In this document: positions 1-8,592 of the stretch, piece by piece
Position numbering within the stretch: the stretch's first letter is position 1
Layout: each line of letters begins with the position of its first letter
Assembly: GCF_021049305.1 (NCBI RefSeq)
Contig: NZ_CP088081.1
Coordinates: 558,001-622,000, forward strand
From: Ideonella dechloratans
GTDB taxonomy: Bacteria; Pseudomonadota; Gammaproteobacteria; Burkholderiales; Burkholderiaceae_C
Length of the DNA stretch: 64,000 nt
Direction: 5' to 3'
Translations under genes and position numbers: made by a program
The notes under the pieces: model-generated
Database searches by the model: none
What the model was told of the DNA's origin: nothing
Seen by the model: the letters and a program-made list of their open reading frames with translations, nothing else

Positions 1-2165
1 ACCAGGTAGGGCTGCAGCACCGAGGGATCGAACTCCAGCACCAGGGGCATCTCGGCCGGCACATGCTCGCCCTCCAGGCTCAGCTGCACCTTGAAGTCTT
101 CTCCGGCCTTGACCTTGGCCGGTCCGCTCCAGACCAGCCTGAGCTTGGGTGGTTCGGGAGGGACGGCCTCGATGGGCTTGTCGAGGGCTGCGCCCGCGCC
201 CGGTGGCAGGCCCCCAGCGCCTGCCTGCGTCGAAATGCCTGAGGATGTGCCTGCGGATGTGCCTGTGGATGGGCCCGCAGGTGTGTTCGCGGCCGCGGCG
301 TTCGATGCCCCGGCGTTGCTGGGCCAGGGACGCAGGCGGTTCTCGGTGCCCGAATCGAACTCCTGCTCCTGTGCCCCAGGGCGCCGGATGTTGCGCAGGA
401 TGTGCGGTGTGATCGAGAGCACGATCTCGGTCTTGGTGTGGTCTTTGGACTGTTCGCCGAAGAGACGGCCGACGAGGGGCAGATCCCCCATCCCGGGGAG
501 CTTCTTCGCCGTCTTGCGGTCCTCGTCGTTGATCAGGCCCGCCAGGATCTGGTTCTCGCCATCCTTGAGGCGCAGCGTGGTCTGTGCGGTGCGGGCCCCG
601 ATCTGGTAGATGAGCGCGCCCGACTGTGTCTGCTGCTGCTTGGTGATGCTGCTGACTTCCAGGCCGATGTTGATCGCCACCTCGTTGTCCACGTAGATGG
701 TGGGCTCCACGTCGAGCTTCAGGCCGACGTCCAGGTAGTTGATCGACTCGGTCGAGACCCCGGTGGAAGTGACGTTGGTGGTGATGGTGGGCACGCGGTC
801 ACCGATCAGGATCTTGGCCTTTTCCCGGTTGCGCACGCGGATGCGCGGGTTGGCCAGCAGGTTCGTGTCGGAGTCCTGGGCCGTGGCGGAGACCGAGGCC
901 GAGGCCCCGGTCACGCCGATGGTGGAGCGGTTGAGGTTGCGCAGGTCGTTGAGCGTGATGGCGCCGCTGCTGCTGGACGAGGAGGACAGCGGCGCGAAGC
1001 CGAGCTGCTCGGGCCAGGCAACCCCCAAGTCCAGCAAACGTCCACGCTTGACCTCCAGGATCTCCACATCGAGCATCACCTCGGGGGCCGGCACGTCATG
1101 CAGGGCCACCAGCTTCTCGGCCAGGCGCACCGCCTCCGGGCTGTCTCGCAGGATCACCATGTTCAGGCTCTCGTCGACCACGACGTTGCGGCTCTTGAGC
1201 AGGGTGCGCAGCGTCTCGCCCACCCGCTTGGCATCGGCATTGGCCAGGTAGAAGCTCTTGACCACCATGGGCTGGTATTCCTGCTGCTTGGTGGAGATGG
1301 CCGGGTAGATCAGCATGGTGTTGGCGTCGAGCTCCCGGCCTTCCAGCTGGTTGGTCAGCAGCAGCCAATTGACGGCCGCCTCCACCGTGCTGTTGCGCAG
1401 GTAGATCGAAGCGCGCTGATCCACCCGGACCTCCTTGTCAAACAGGAAGTTGAGCCCGGCCGTGCGGGAGATCACCTCGAAGATCGTCTGCAGCGGCGCA
1501 TCCCGGAACTCCAGGTTGATCGGCTGGCGGTAGGCGGCCGCCAATCGGCCCGCGCTACGGCTCTTGCGTTCCTGTTCTGCCGTGCGCTGATCGATCTGCT
1601 GGGCCAGAAGCGCCAACTCGGTGTCATGGGGGGATTCCTGACGCAGCTGCACCAGATCGGCCCGTGCGGCCACCCAATCGGCTTGATCGATCTCGTTCTG
1701 CACGCGGGCCAGCTGCGCATCGCGTCCCCGCAGCCGTTCAACCTGGCGCAGCCCTTCCAGCGCGCGGTCCTGGGCCTGTGACTGGGTCAGCAGCGCACGG
1801 TAGGCACCGTCGGCCTCGTCCCACTTCTTGGCCTTGAGCGCCTGGTCGGCCCGGTTCAGGGCCTGCTGGATCAGCTGCTCGCGGGCGCGCAGCAGCCCGG
1901 CACGGTACTCGGCCGAGCCGGGCTCCAGGCGATTGGCCTCTTCCAGCTTGCCGAGTGCTGCCACAGGCTGGCCTGAGGCCATCAGGGCCTGGCCTTCGCT
2001 GTAGGCCTGCTCGGCAGCGCACCCCCCCATGGCCAGCAACACGGCGGCCAGCAGCACGGCCAGCAAGACTGCCGGTATCGGGGTCTCAAACAGCCCTTGC
2101 CTGGCGCGAGATTTGAGCGGAAGTGGATTGGTCAAGGACATGGGTCGGTTCCGGAAGGCGCTCAT
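1..2165 (-). CDS. gspD: Secretin (GspD-like outer-membrane channel) with C-terminal cohesin-like region, 3'-truncated by window edge
   Basis: Forms the outer-membrane pore of a type II secretion/type IV pilus-like machine. The visible part is about 720 residues. A hydrophobic segment ending in LLAMGGC (Cys ~49) looks like a lipoprotein signal. It is followed by an alpha-helical TPR-like stretch, a short STN/N0-type domain (PINLEFRDAPLQTIFEVI), N1-type repeats (VVKSFYLANADAKRVGETL), and the secretin core with VPTITTNVTSTG and GLINDEDRKTAKKLPGMGDLP. After an Ala/Gly/Pro/Thr-rich linker comes KLRLVWSGPAKVKAGEDFKV, which resembles the start of a cohesin-like beta domain and continues beyond the edge. 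ATG at 2165 overlaps the upstream stop as ATGA; a second in-frame ATG lies at 2141. It is the last visible gene of the operon. Family assignment is firm; whether it serves secretion or pili is not decided by the sequence. Confidence 0.9.
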   Translation of the reverse strand, partial: MSAFRNRPMSLTNPLPLKSRARQGLFETPIPAVLLAVLLAAVLLAMGGCAAEQAYSEGQALMASGQPVAALGKLEEANRLEPGSAEYRAGLLRAREQLIQQALNRADQALKAKKWDEADGAYRALLTQSQAQDRALEGLRQVERLRGRDAQLARVQNEIDQADWVAARADLVQLRQESPHDTELALLAQQIDQRTAEQERKSRSAGRLAAAYRQPINLEFRDAPLQTIFEVISRTAGLNFLFDKEVRVDQRASIYLRNSTVEAAVNWLLLTNQLEGRELDANTMLIYPAISTKQQEYQPMVVKSFYLANADAKRVGETLRTLLKSRNVVVDESLNMVILRDSPEAVRLAEKLVALHDVPAPEVMLDVEILEVKRGRLLDLGVAWPEQLGFAPLSSSSSSSGAITLNDLRNLNRSTIGVTGASASVSATAQDSDTNLLANPRIRVRNREKAKILIGDRVPTITTNVTSTGVSTESINYLDVGLKLDVEPTIYVDNEVAINIGLEVSSITKQQQTQSGALIYQIGARTAQTTLRLKDGENQILAGLINDEDRKTAKKLPGMGDLPLVGRLFGEQSKDHTKTEIVLSITPHILRNIRRPGAQEQEFDSGTENRLRPWPSNAGASNAAAANTPAGPSTGTSAGTSSGISTQAGAGGLPPGAGAALDKPIEAVPPEPPKLRLVWSGPAKVKAGEDFKVQLSLEGEHVPAEMPLVLEFDPSVLQPYL

Positions 2166-2743
2166 TCGCCGATGTCGAGCGACTGTTCCTGTTGAAGAGG
2201 CAAGTAGCGCAGCGTCAGGCGCGGAGGCTCAATGCGCAGGACCTGGTAGGTGTCCAACAGCTTCTCTCCCTGGCGAGCCACCACAAAGCCACTGCCGGTG
2301 CCCAGGTAGACCTCCCAGTGGCCATCCTGTTGCTTCTTGCCCAGGAAGCTGAAGGGCAGTGGCGGCGCCGTGGGTGGTGGCGGTGGCGCCGGCTCCACCT
2401 TCGGGGGCGGCGGCTGCCAACTGCGTACCGCGAAGATGTCCTTGAAGGACGCCGGCGAGGAGGCAGCATCGGAGGCCCTGTCGGACGCCGCGTGGACGGT
2501 CTCGGACGCAACAGATGCCGCTGAGGCAATGGACCGTCCAGGCGAAGGTGTGGCATCCGCTGCGCTTGCCGCCCTTGGGCCTGGGCCGGGACGAACCACT
2601 TGCGGCGCGCGTGCGTTCACGACCTGGGTGTCCGTCGACGTGGCTGACCCGAGGTGCTCACGCAGGTTCAGCCCCAGCAGGATCAACAGGAGAGCGCCCC
2701 AGAGCCACCCCCGACGCCCCATGGTTGTCCGTGTGGCTTTCAT
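2162..2743 (-). CDS. PilP/GspC-like bitopic periplasmic linker protein
   Basis: 193 residues: a short cytoplasmic start, one membrane segment (WLWGALLLILLGLNL, about residues 14-28), a low-complexity Ala/Ser/Pro-rich periplasmic linker, and a small C-terminal beta domain (PFSFLGKKQQDGHWEVYLG ... QEQSLDIGE). This order resembles GspC HR domains and PilP, which bridge the inner-membrane PilN/O or GspL/M platform to the secretin. It sits directly between the PilO-like gene (4-bp overlap) and the secretin gene (ATGA overlap), exactly where pilP or gspC would be expected. I recall related Burkholderiales proteins carrying an unhelpful 'secretion system X' label, but cannot check this. The role is inferred from position and architecture. 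Confidence 0.7.
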   Translation of the reverse strand: MKATRTTMGRRGWLWGALLLILLGLNLREHLGSATSTDTQVVNARAPQVVRPGPGPRAASAADATPSPGRSIASAASVASETVHAASDRASDAASSPASFKDIFAVRSWQPPPPKVEPAPPPPPTAPPLPFSFLGKKQQDGHWEVYLGTGSGFVVARQGEKLLDTYQVLRIEPPRLTLRYLPLQQEQSLDIGE

Positions 2744-3417
2744 GGCCGGGCCCCCTGCACGAGAGGCGCTGAAGCGCCGGCCATGGGAGCCAACGACTCG
2801 TCCGGGTCACGGCGGTACCAGAGCGAGAGCTGTGTCGTCATCTCGAGATCGCTGTCGCCTACCGCATTGCGCTTGAAGCTCAGTCGATCCACGGTGAGGT
2901 TGGGCAGCTCGCGCTGCGCCGCCACCAGCCAGGCCCGCACCGGCGGGTAGCGGCCCTTGAGGGGCACATTCAGCCGCAGCCGCCCCAGGGCGGGGGCTGC
3001 GGCCTCGTAGGCGAAGTCCGTGCGGACCAGGCTGATTTGCTGCGCTTGTGCGAGCACGCGCAAGCGCTCGATCTCTGCGGTCAAGTCTGCTTTGGTTGGC
3101 AGCTGCGCCGGGGATTGCAGGGCCATCGCCTCATCGACAAGCAGGGGCGGCTTCGTGGCGTCGGCGGTGGTGAATTCTGGCGACGAAGCCGCCGCGGCAG
3201 CCTGCTCCCAGCTTGCTCGCTGCGCGGCCAGAGCCCTTGCGTCCTGCTGCAACCATGCCTGACCGGGCCATGCCAGCAGCAGGTTGCCCAGGATCAGGCC
3301 CAGGCACAGCACCGAGACCCAGCCATGGCGCCAGACCCAGAGTTCGGCACGGACCCGAACTGCCCCCAGAAGTGCCGACAGGGACACCGGCAGGCGGAAC
3401 CGGTTCTCATCGTTCAT
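2740..3417 (-). CDS. PilO/GspM-like inner-membrane assembly protein
   Basis: 225 residues from ATG 3417, which overlaps the stop of the PilN-like gene as ATGA; the reading frame is open further upstream to 3465, but that extension lies inside the neighbour. One membrane segment (VSVLCLGLILGNLLLAWPG) follows a short basic cytoplasmic end, then a helical coiled region (EIERLRVLAQAQQISLVRTDF) and a ferredoxin-like domain with LNVPLKGRYPPVRAWL and PNLTVDRLSFKRN. That pattern is typical of PilO and GspM-type proteins, which pair with PilN/GspL in the periplasm. Sequence identity to either family is low by eye, so the call leans on topology, the P-x-V-R-x-W pattern and gene order. Confidence 0.75.
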   Translation of the reverse strand: MNDENRFRLPVSLSALLGAVRVRAELWVWRHGWVSVLCLGLILGNLLLAWPGQAWLQQDARALAAQRASWEQAAAAASSPEFTTADATKPPLLVDEAMALQSPAQLPTKADLTAEIERLRVLAQAQQISLVRTDFAYEAAAPALGRLRLNVPLKGRYPPVRAWLVAAQRELPNLTVDRLSFKRNAVGDSDLEMTTQLSLWYRRDPDESLAPMAGASAPLVQGARP

Positions 3418-4004
3418 GGCGCTCCCCCCGATGCGGCCATATCCGCCGGCGGTGGGAGCCCCCATTCAAACTGGGCCCGAGTGGGACGCTGAGCGTCCTG
3501 CTCATTGGTTTCGAAGCGGCGCCACTGGACGGCCGCCCCCAAGCGGCCTTCCAGCGCCGTGCCGTAGGCCAGAAGGGCCTGCCAGCTCCGGGCCTCGGCC
3601 TGCATGCGCACCGAGCGGCGCTCCGCATCCAACTCCAGGGACAGCAGGCCGATGTCCTCGCTGTCCTCCTCGGCCAGCAGATCCAGGCCCGCAGGCCAGG
3701 GTGCCTGCCTCAGGCGCTGCAGCGCCTGCATGGCACCGGCCTCCTCCAGAGAGGGTTTGGGAAGATCACGCAAGCGGCTTTGCCGTTCATCTTCTTGAAT
3801 GGCAAAGCGTTGCGCCAGCGATCGCCTCTCTTCGTCGATCTCGCGATGCGACACGGCCAGCTGCCAGGACTGCAGGAGCAGCCACAACAGGGCACAAAGG
3901 CTCACGAGCCCCCACGCCCAACGCACCGTGCGGGAGCGGCCATACCCGAAGCTGGCCACCCGCCACGCGGCTTCCCCAAAGCGAACAGGACCCATGCGGC
4001 TCAT
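3414..4004 (-). CDS. PilN-like inner-membrane assembly protein
   Basis: 196 residues with a short cytoplasmic N-terminus, one membrane helix (WGLVSLCALLWLLLQSWQLAV, about 31-51), a coiled coil, and a periplasmic ferredoxin-like domain (LLSLELDAERRSVRMQAEARSW ... AAVQWRRFETNEQD). This matches PilN and the periplasmic part of GspL. It lies between the PilM-like and PilO-like genes with 4-bp overlaps on both sides, the same order as pilMNO. It probably recruits PilM at the cytoplasmic face and PilO in the periplasm. The sequence itself is divergent; the assignment rests on architecture and position. Confidence 0.72.
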   Translation of the reverse strand: MSRMGPVRFGEAAWRVASFGYGRSRTVRWAWGLVSLCALLWLLLQSWQLAVSHREIDEERRSLAQRFAIQEDERQSRLRDLPKPSLEEAGAMQALQRLRQAPWPAGLDLLAEEDSEDIGLLSLELDAERRSVRMQAEARSWQALLAYGTALEGRLGAAVQWRRFETNEQDAQRPTRAQFEWGLPPPADMAASGGAP

Positions 4005-4972
4005 GTCGGTGCCTTTGACGTGGGCTGCGCAAGGTTGGCGCCACCAGTGAGGCCAGCCATGCGCTGGACTTGGGCCAAAGGAAGGAGCGCGGCCACCCAG
4101 GCATCCTGTTGAGGTGGCGCGGCCGTCAACTTCAGCGCATCGAACAGGGCAGACCAGGCCGGTGGCTGGGACACGACGCAGGTCCTCTCACCCAGCACCA
4201 AACTCTGGAAACCCGGCAGCCGCGCGAGGCCAGGATGCAGGGCCAGCACCCCCACTGGCGCTTGGACATCCAGGCCAGCGCGCACGCTGTCTCCCTGCAG
4301 GTTCAGGCAGGCTTGCTCCAGCACGTCGGTCAGCAAGGGCTCGCCCCCCTGCGGTGTCTCCGTCAGACGGATGCTGTGCAGCCACCTCAAGCGGCCCGCC
4401 TGCCAGGCCACCCAGGTGAACAGGCCAGGCGTCCAGAACCCTTCCCAGACCACCTCACCGGAGACAGCGGTCGCCCTGCGCAAGCCTGACAACAGCGTGC
4501 TCAAGGCGGTCTCCACGGGAACGGACCGTCCCAAGCCCATGTGCACCCCGTCGATCAACCACGCCGGCAATGCGCAGCACAGAAACGGTCGCCCCAGCTG
4601 CCAGTCGGCCTCCATGACCCAGCCGGACATCGGGCCGAACATCGGCCCGAACATCTGCTCTGCGCGCGCCCGGGCCACCGCCTGCAGCTCGGCCAGGGAT
4701 TGCAGCCCGGCGGGCGGGTCCACCACCCAGTGCCGGGCCAGTCCGTCGGCCACCACGACCTGGGCCACTGTTGCGGAGCGCAGCGACAGCCCGGCCACGG
4801 CAGACGCGAGTGCCGACGCCAGATCAAGGGGGGCCGTGGCCTGAGGAGGCTCGGTCCGGTAGTCCCTCACCTGCACGGCAAGGTTTTCGGGGCCCACCGG
4901 CCTCGCCGGCAGTGAGACCAGCGACGATGCGCCGATGCCGATCACCACGGACTCACGCCGCCATCGTGACAC
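4001..4972 (-). CDS. PilM/GspL-like cytoplasmic actin-fold assembly protein
   Basis: 323 residues with no membrane segment. The start VVIGIGASSLVSLPAR fits the first strand of an actin-like fold. Later parts (VVEGFWTPGLFTWVAWQAGRLRWLH) recall the cytoplasmic domain of GspL/PilM. In T4P, PilM docks on the N-terminal tail of PilN; in T2SS the same fold is fused into GspL. Here it is a separate gene, followed by a separate PilN-like gene, so the arrangement is T4P-like although the ATPase and platform genes look T2SS-like. Its start lies 20 bp inside the end of gspE, indicating translational coupling. The exact family is moderately certain. Confidence 0.65.
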   Translation of the reverse strand: MSRWRRESVVIGIGASSLVSLPARPVGPENLAVQVRDYRTEPPQATAPLDLASALASAVAGLSLRSATVAQVVVADGLARHWVVDPPAGLQSLAELQAVARARAEQMFGPMFGPMSGWVMEADWQLGRPFLCCALPAWLIDGVHMGLGRSVPVETALSTLLSGLRRATAVSGEVVWEGFWTPGLFTWVAWQAGRLRWLHSIRLTETPQGGEPLLTDVLEQACLNLQGDSVRAGLDVQAPVGVLALHPGLARLPGFQSLVLGERTCVVSQPPAWSALFDALKLTAAPPQQDAWVAALLPLAQVQRMAGLTGGANLAQPTSKAPT

Positions 4973-6644
4973 GCCGCATCTCCTCCAACGTGGTCTTGCC
5001 CTGCAGCACCAGCCGCAGGGCAGCGTCGTGCAGGCTCCGGGTGCCTTTGCGGTAGGCGGCTTCCTTGATGTCCTTGACGGCGACCCTGCGGATCACCAGG
5101 TCGCGCAGTTCGTCGTCCAGGCGCAGGATCTCGGCAATCGCCTGCCGGCCCTTGTAGCCGGTGCCGCGGCAATCGCCACAGCCCCGTCCCCGCACAAAGC
5201 TCGCGCCGACCACCATGGGGGCAGTCAGGCCGTGCCTGGCCAGCTCCTCAGCGTCCGGATGGTGGGTTTGTGCGCAGCGCGGGCAGTTCACCCTCAACAG
5301 CCGCTGGGCCCAGATGCCATTGAGGGCGGACGCCAGGGCGTAGGGGTCCAGCCCCATGTGCGTGAAACGGCTGAAGACGTCGAACACATTGTTGGCGTGC
5401 ACGGTGCTCAACACCAGGTGACCTGTCAGGGCCGACTGCACCGCGATCTCGGCGGTCTCCTGGTCCCGGATCTCGCCGATCATGATCTTGTCCGGGTCAT
5501 GGCGCAGGATGGAGCGCAGCCCACGGGCAAAGGTCAGACCTTTGCGCTCGTTGACCGGGATCTGCAGCACGCCTTGCAGCTGGTACTCCACCGGGTCTTC
5601 GATGGTGATGACCTTCTCCTGCCCGGTGCGCGATTCGGTCAGCGCGGCGTACAGCGTGGTGGTCTTGCCCGAGCCCGTGGGGCCGGTCACCAGGACCATG
5701 CCGTGTGGTGCCTCCAGCAAGTCCCGCAGGCTGCGCAGGGCGATGTCGTCGAACCCCAGGGCGGTCAGTGATAGCGCGCCATGGGCCTCGACCAGGGCCT
5801 GCTTGTCCAGGATGCGCAGCACCGCATCTTCCCCGTGGATGCTGGGCATGATGGACACCCGCAGGTCGATGTCCCGTCCTTGGGCTGACACCCGGAAGCT
5901 CCCGTCCTGCGGGACGCGGCTTTCTGCAATGTCGAGCTCGGCCAGCACCTTGAGGCGGGTCATGACCTGGTCGGCCGTGGCATGGCCCTCCGGGCGCGCC
6001 ATGCTCTCGAGCACGCCATCGATGCGGAACTTGATGTCCAGGCCCTGTGCGGTGCTCTCGAAATGGATGTCGCTGGCCCCTGCCCGCAAGGCGTCGTAGA
6101 GCATCGAGTTGACCAGCCGCACGGTCTGGCTCGTGGCCGCGGACAGGCTCTCAAAGGAAAGCACCTCGGATGAGAGCAGCCCGGATCCTGCCGAACCCGC
6201 GTCCTCACCTGGTGCCGTGGTCAGTTGCAGACTGTCCTGCGCCCGGGAGCGCGCCTCTTGTTGCTTCAGCCGGGCCCGGATGTCGGCCGGTGTGGCCAGC
6301 AGGAAGCGCAGGGGCGCCTGTGCCAGGGCTTCGAGTTGGGTGATCAAGTGGCTGGCCAAAGGGTCGCCGATCACCGCGTCCTGCCAGGGTTCACCTGCCC
6401 GCCGCTGGAGAAGCAGGCATTCGAGCTGCTGCGCCCGGGCCAGCGGAAGCCGCTGCAGGTCCAGCTCGTGCCCTTGCAGCGCTTCGGAGCGCACGGGCGT
6501 CAGCCCGGCGACCTCGGCCAATCGGGGCAGGCAGGCAGCCTCGTCCAGGCTCAGGTGTTCGGCCACCTGCGCCAGGGTGCCGCGCGTGTCCTGGCGCGTC
6601 AGAGCGCGCAGGAAGCGCTGTAGATCTCGGGTGTCCTGACTCAC
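4953..6644 (-). CDS. gspE: Type II secretion/type IV pilus assembly ATPase (GspE/PilB)
   Basis: 563-residue hexameric ATPase that powers pseudopilus or pilus assembly from the cytoplasm. Residues 1-160 form a T2SSE_N-like domain plus linker. The core has SDIHFES (191-197), RVPQDG (243-248), Walker A GPTGSGKTTT (321-330), the Asp box around ITIEDPVEY, Walker B IMIGEIRD (387-394), a His box STVHANN (413-419), and a four-cysteine zinc-binding loop (C454, C457, C489, C492) typical of GspE and PilB but absent from retraction ATPases. All catalytic motifs are intact. The start ATG 6644 overlaps the gspF stop by 4 bp. It is clearly an assembly-type ATPase; GspE versus PilB is not separable by eye. 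Confidence 0.93.
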   Translation of the reverse strand: MSQDTRDLQRFLRALTRQDTRGTLAQVAEHLSLDEAACLPRLAEVAGLTPVRSEALQGHELDLQRLPLARAQQLECLLLQRRAGEPWQDAVIGDPLASHLITQLEALAQAPLRFLLATPADIRARLKQQEARSRAQDSLQLTTAPGEDAGSAGSGLLSSEVLSFESLSAATSQTVRLVNSMLYDALRAGASDIHFESTAQGLDIKFRIDGVLESMARPEGHATADQVMTRLKVLAELDIAESRVPQDGSFRVSAQGRDIDLRVSIMPSIHGEDAVLRILDKQALVEAHGALSLTALGFDDIALRSLRDLLEAPHGMVLVTGPTGSGKTTTLYAALTESRTGQEKVITIEDPVEYQLQGVLQIPVNERKGLTFARGLRSILRHDPDKIMIGEIRDQETAEIAVQSALTGHLVLSTVHANNVFDVFSRFTHMGLDPYALASALNGIWAQRLLRVNCPRCAQTHHPDAEELARHGLTAPMVVGASFVRGRGCGDCRGTGYKGRQAIAEILRLDDELRDLVIRRVAVKDIKEAAYRKGTRSLHDAALRLVLQGKTTLEEMRRVTMAA

Positions 6645-7828
6645 TGCAGCGACCCCGCCAGCTCAAAGATCGGCATGTACAGCAGCACGACGATGGCCCC
6701 GATCACCAGACCGATCGCCGCCATCAGCACCGGCTCGAAGACCTTGGAGAAGCGCTCGATCCAGCGTGAGGCCTCGTCCTCGAAGAAGGTGGCCGTGCGC
6801 ACCAGCATCTCGCCGAGTTGGCCGGACTTCTCTCCGACTTTGAGCAGGCGCTGCGCCAGGACGGTGGTCAGGCCTTCCTGCTGAAGGCTGTCGGTCAGCG
6901 CCTCGCCTTCGCTGACCCGCTGCGCCACGCGCTGCAGGGCCTGGCGGCGGTCCTGGCTCAAGGTTTGCTCGCTGAGCCGCAGGGCCGCGAGAATCGGCAG
7001 GCCGCCCTGCAGCAGCATGCCCAGGGTGAGGTACAGCCGCGAGATCTCCAGCGCTTCGAGCTTGGGCGCCGCCCCCGGCAGGATGCTGAGCAAGCGCCAC
7101 CAAGTGCCGTCGCGCAGGTGCCGACGAACGCGGACCATGAGCGCCAAGACCAGACTCACCGTCGCCGCAAGCACGAGCCAGCGGTGGTCCCCCAGGAAGG
7201 TGCCCGTGTCCAGCAGCAGCCGTGAAGCCCAGGGCAGTTCCTTGCCCCCACTGCGGTAGACCTGGGCGAAGCGGGGCACGACGTAGCCCATCAAGAACGC
7301 GGCCACCCCGGCGCCCACCCCAGCGAGGATGACGGGATAGATGGCTGCACTGACCAGCTTCTGCCGCAGTGAGGTCAGCCGCCCCTCGTAGTCGATGAAG
7401 CGCTCCAGCGCCTGGGGCAGCTCGCTGGTCATTTCCGCCGAGCGCACCAAGCCCACCAGCAGGGGCGGGAAAATCTCTGACTGCTGGGCCATGGCTGCAG
7501 ACAGACGATACCCCTGCTCCACGGCCTTGAGCAGGGTGGCCAATACCTCATCGCCTGCCCCGGTACCTTTCTTTTGCCGGAGCAATTCCAAGGATTCCCT
7601 GACATTGAGACCCGCGGTCAGCAGGGCATGCAATTCCTGGCAGAACAGGACCAGATCGATGGAGCGAGATACCCCCCAAAGCGAGGATCGATTTCGCTCG
7701 GGGTGAATATCGACCGTCGTCCAGCCTTGCTGGGTCAACTGCAGTTTGGCGGAATCCAGATCCGTCGCCTCCACCCAATGGGTGGCCAAGCGCCCATTGG
7801 CATCCATGGCTCGGGCACGGAATTTCAC
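6641..7828 (-). CDS. gspF: Inner-membrane platform protein GspF/PilC
   Basis: About 395 residues from GTG 7828. The open frame runs upstream to 8026, but that part overlaps gspG, and homologues begin with a V/M-x-F-x-(Y/A)-R-A-x-D-x-x-G motif, here VKFRARAMDANGR, so the GTG start is preferred. Two duplicated T2SSF domains are visible: ELHALLTAGLNVRESLELL with ILAGVGAGVAAFLMGYVVPRF, and LYLTLGMLLQGGLPILAALRL with IGLVIGAIVVLLYMPIFEL at the C-terminus. It is the membrane scaffold contacting GspE. It sits 40 bp downstream of gspG and overlaps gspE. Confidence 0.9.
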   Translation of the reverse strand: MKFRARAMDANGRLATHWVEATDLDSAKLQLTQQGWTTVDIHPERNRSSLWGVSRSIDLVLFCQELHALLTAGLNVRESLELLRQKKGTGAGDEVLATLLKAVEQGYRLSAAMAQQSEIFPPLLVGLVRSAEMTSELPQALERFIDYEGRLTSLRQKLVSAAIYPVILAGVGAGVAAFLMGYVVPRFAQVYRSGGKELPWASRLLLDTGTFLGDHRWLVLAATVSLVLALMVRVRRHLRDGTWWRLLSILPGAAPKLEALEISRLYLTLGMLLQGGLPILAALRLSEQTLSQDRRQALQRVAQRVSEGEALTDSLQQEGLTTVLAQRLLKVGEKSGQLGEMLVRTATFFEDEASRWIERFSKVFEPVLMAAIGLVIGAIVVLLYMPIFELAGSLQ

Positions 7829-7868
7829 GAATTGGGCCTGGTAGGAGTTGGCTTGCTGGAACGACGGC

Positions 7869-8333
7869 TCAATTGCCGATGTCGGCGGACTCGCCTTCAC
7901 CACCCTGAACACCATCCTTGCCATAGGACAGGATCTCGAAATCCTGCCCATTCGCTCCGGGAGCTCGGTAGTGGTAGGCGTTGCCCCAGGGGTCCAGGGG
8001 GATGGCGCGTTCCATGTAGGGGCCATTCCACCTGGTGGCGCCTGCAGGGCGCTCCACCAGTGCCGTCAGGCCTTCCTGAGTGGAAGGAAAAGCGCCCACA
8101 TCCAAGCGGTAGGTGTTGAGGGCGCGGCCGAAGGCCTGGATCTGTGAGCGGGCCACCGTCTGCTCTGACCTGCCCAGCTGAGCGAAATACTTGGGCCCCA
8201 CATAAGCGGCAAGCAAACCGATGATCACGATGACCACCAGGAGCTCCAGCAAGGTGAACCCAGCCTGCGCCTTCCCAACGCGAGAGGCAAGGGGTCCAGC
8301 CATCCGGTGGGACCCGTCAGTCGCTCTATTCAT
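7869..8333 (-). CDS. gspG: Major pseudopilin GspG
   Basis: 154 residues. A 25-residue leader ends in G25, followed by FTLLELLVVIVIIGLLAAYV, the canonical type IV prepilin site, with Glu at +5 (residue 30) of the mature protein. The C-terminal domain has the GspG signatures YRLDVGAFPSTQEGLTALV, WNGPY, DPWGNAYHYR and EILSYGKDG, including acidic residues expected to bind calcium. The major pseudopilin polymerises into the piston. It is first in the operon, and its unusually long leader (25 residues) is the only oddity; a shorter start at residue 11 is possible. No minor pseudopilin genes or prepilin peptidase gene are visible in the window. Confidence 0.95.
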   Translation of the reverse strand: MNRATDGSHRMAGPLASRVGKAQAGFTLLELLVVIVIIGLLAAYVGPKYFAQLGRSEQTVARSQIQAFGRALNTYRLDVGAFPSTQEGLTALVERPAGATRWNGPYMERAIPLDPWGNAYHYRAPGANGQDFEILSYGKDGVQGGEGESADIGN

Positions 8334-8592
8334 GTGTACTTCTCCCTGACGGCGCGGATTCTCTCATCACCCTCGTGATTTTCCCATCCGACCTCGACAG
8401 GTAGGGCCGCCAACGCACGCCTGAGTGGCGTGTCAGATTATGCCGTCGTTAGTTTTGATGATGCGCTGATCGAGGGATCTCCGTGGCACGTCATTTTCAT
8501 GAGCGACCAGAACCGATTGAGGTATCGTCCCCGCCTTCATGCATGACATAGAAGCGCCATGCCCAAGCAGTGGGGCGCAACAGGGGGGTCTG
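8334..8592. promoter_or_regulatory. Divergent intergenic region between gspG and rhs
   Basis: About 260 bp between two divergently transcribed loci, without a convincing gene. It is less GC-rich than its flanks around 8430-8480, where promoters for both directions are expected. A strong purine-rich ribosome binding site (AGGGGGG, 8582-8588) lies 4 nt before ATG 8593 of rhs, which decides that start over the upstream ATG at 8539. I cannot place -35/-10 boxes with confidence. Confidence 0.5.

Noticed and set aside
402..1781. Long plus-strand open frame opposite the secretin gene
   Set aside because: Shadow of a high-GC gene; low-complexity product rich in Gly, Val, His and Asp, with no homologue-like motif.
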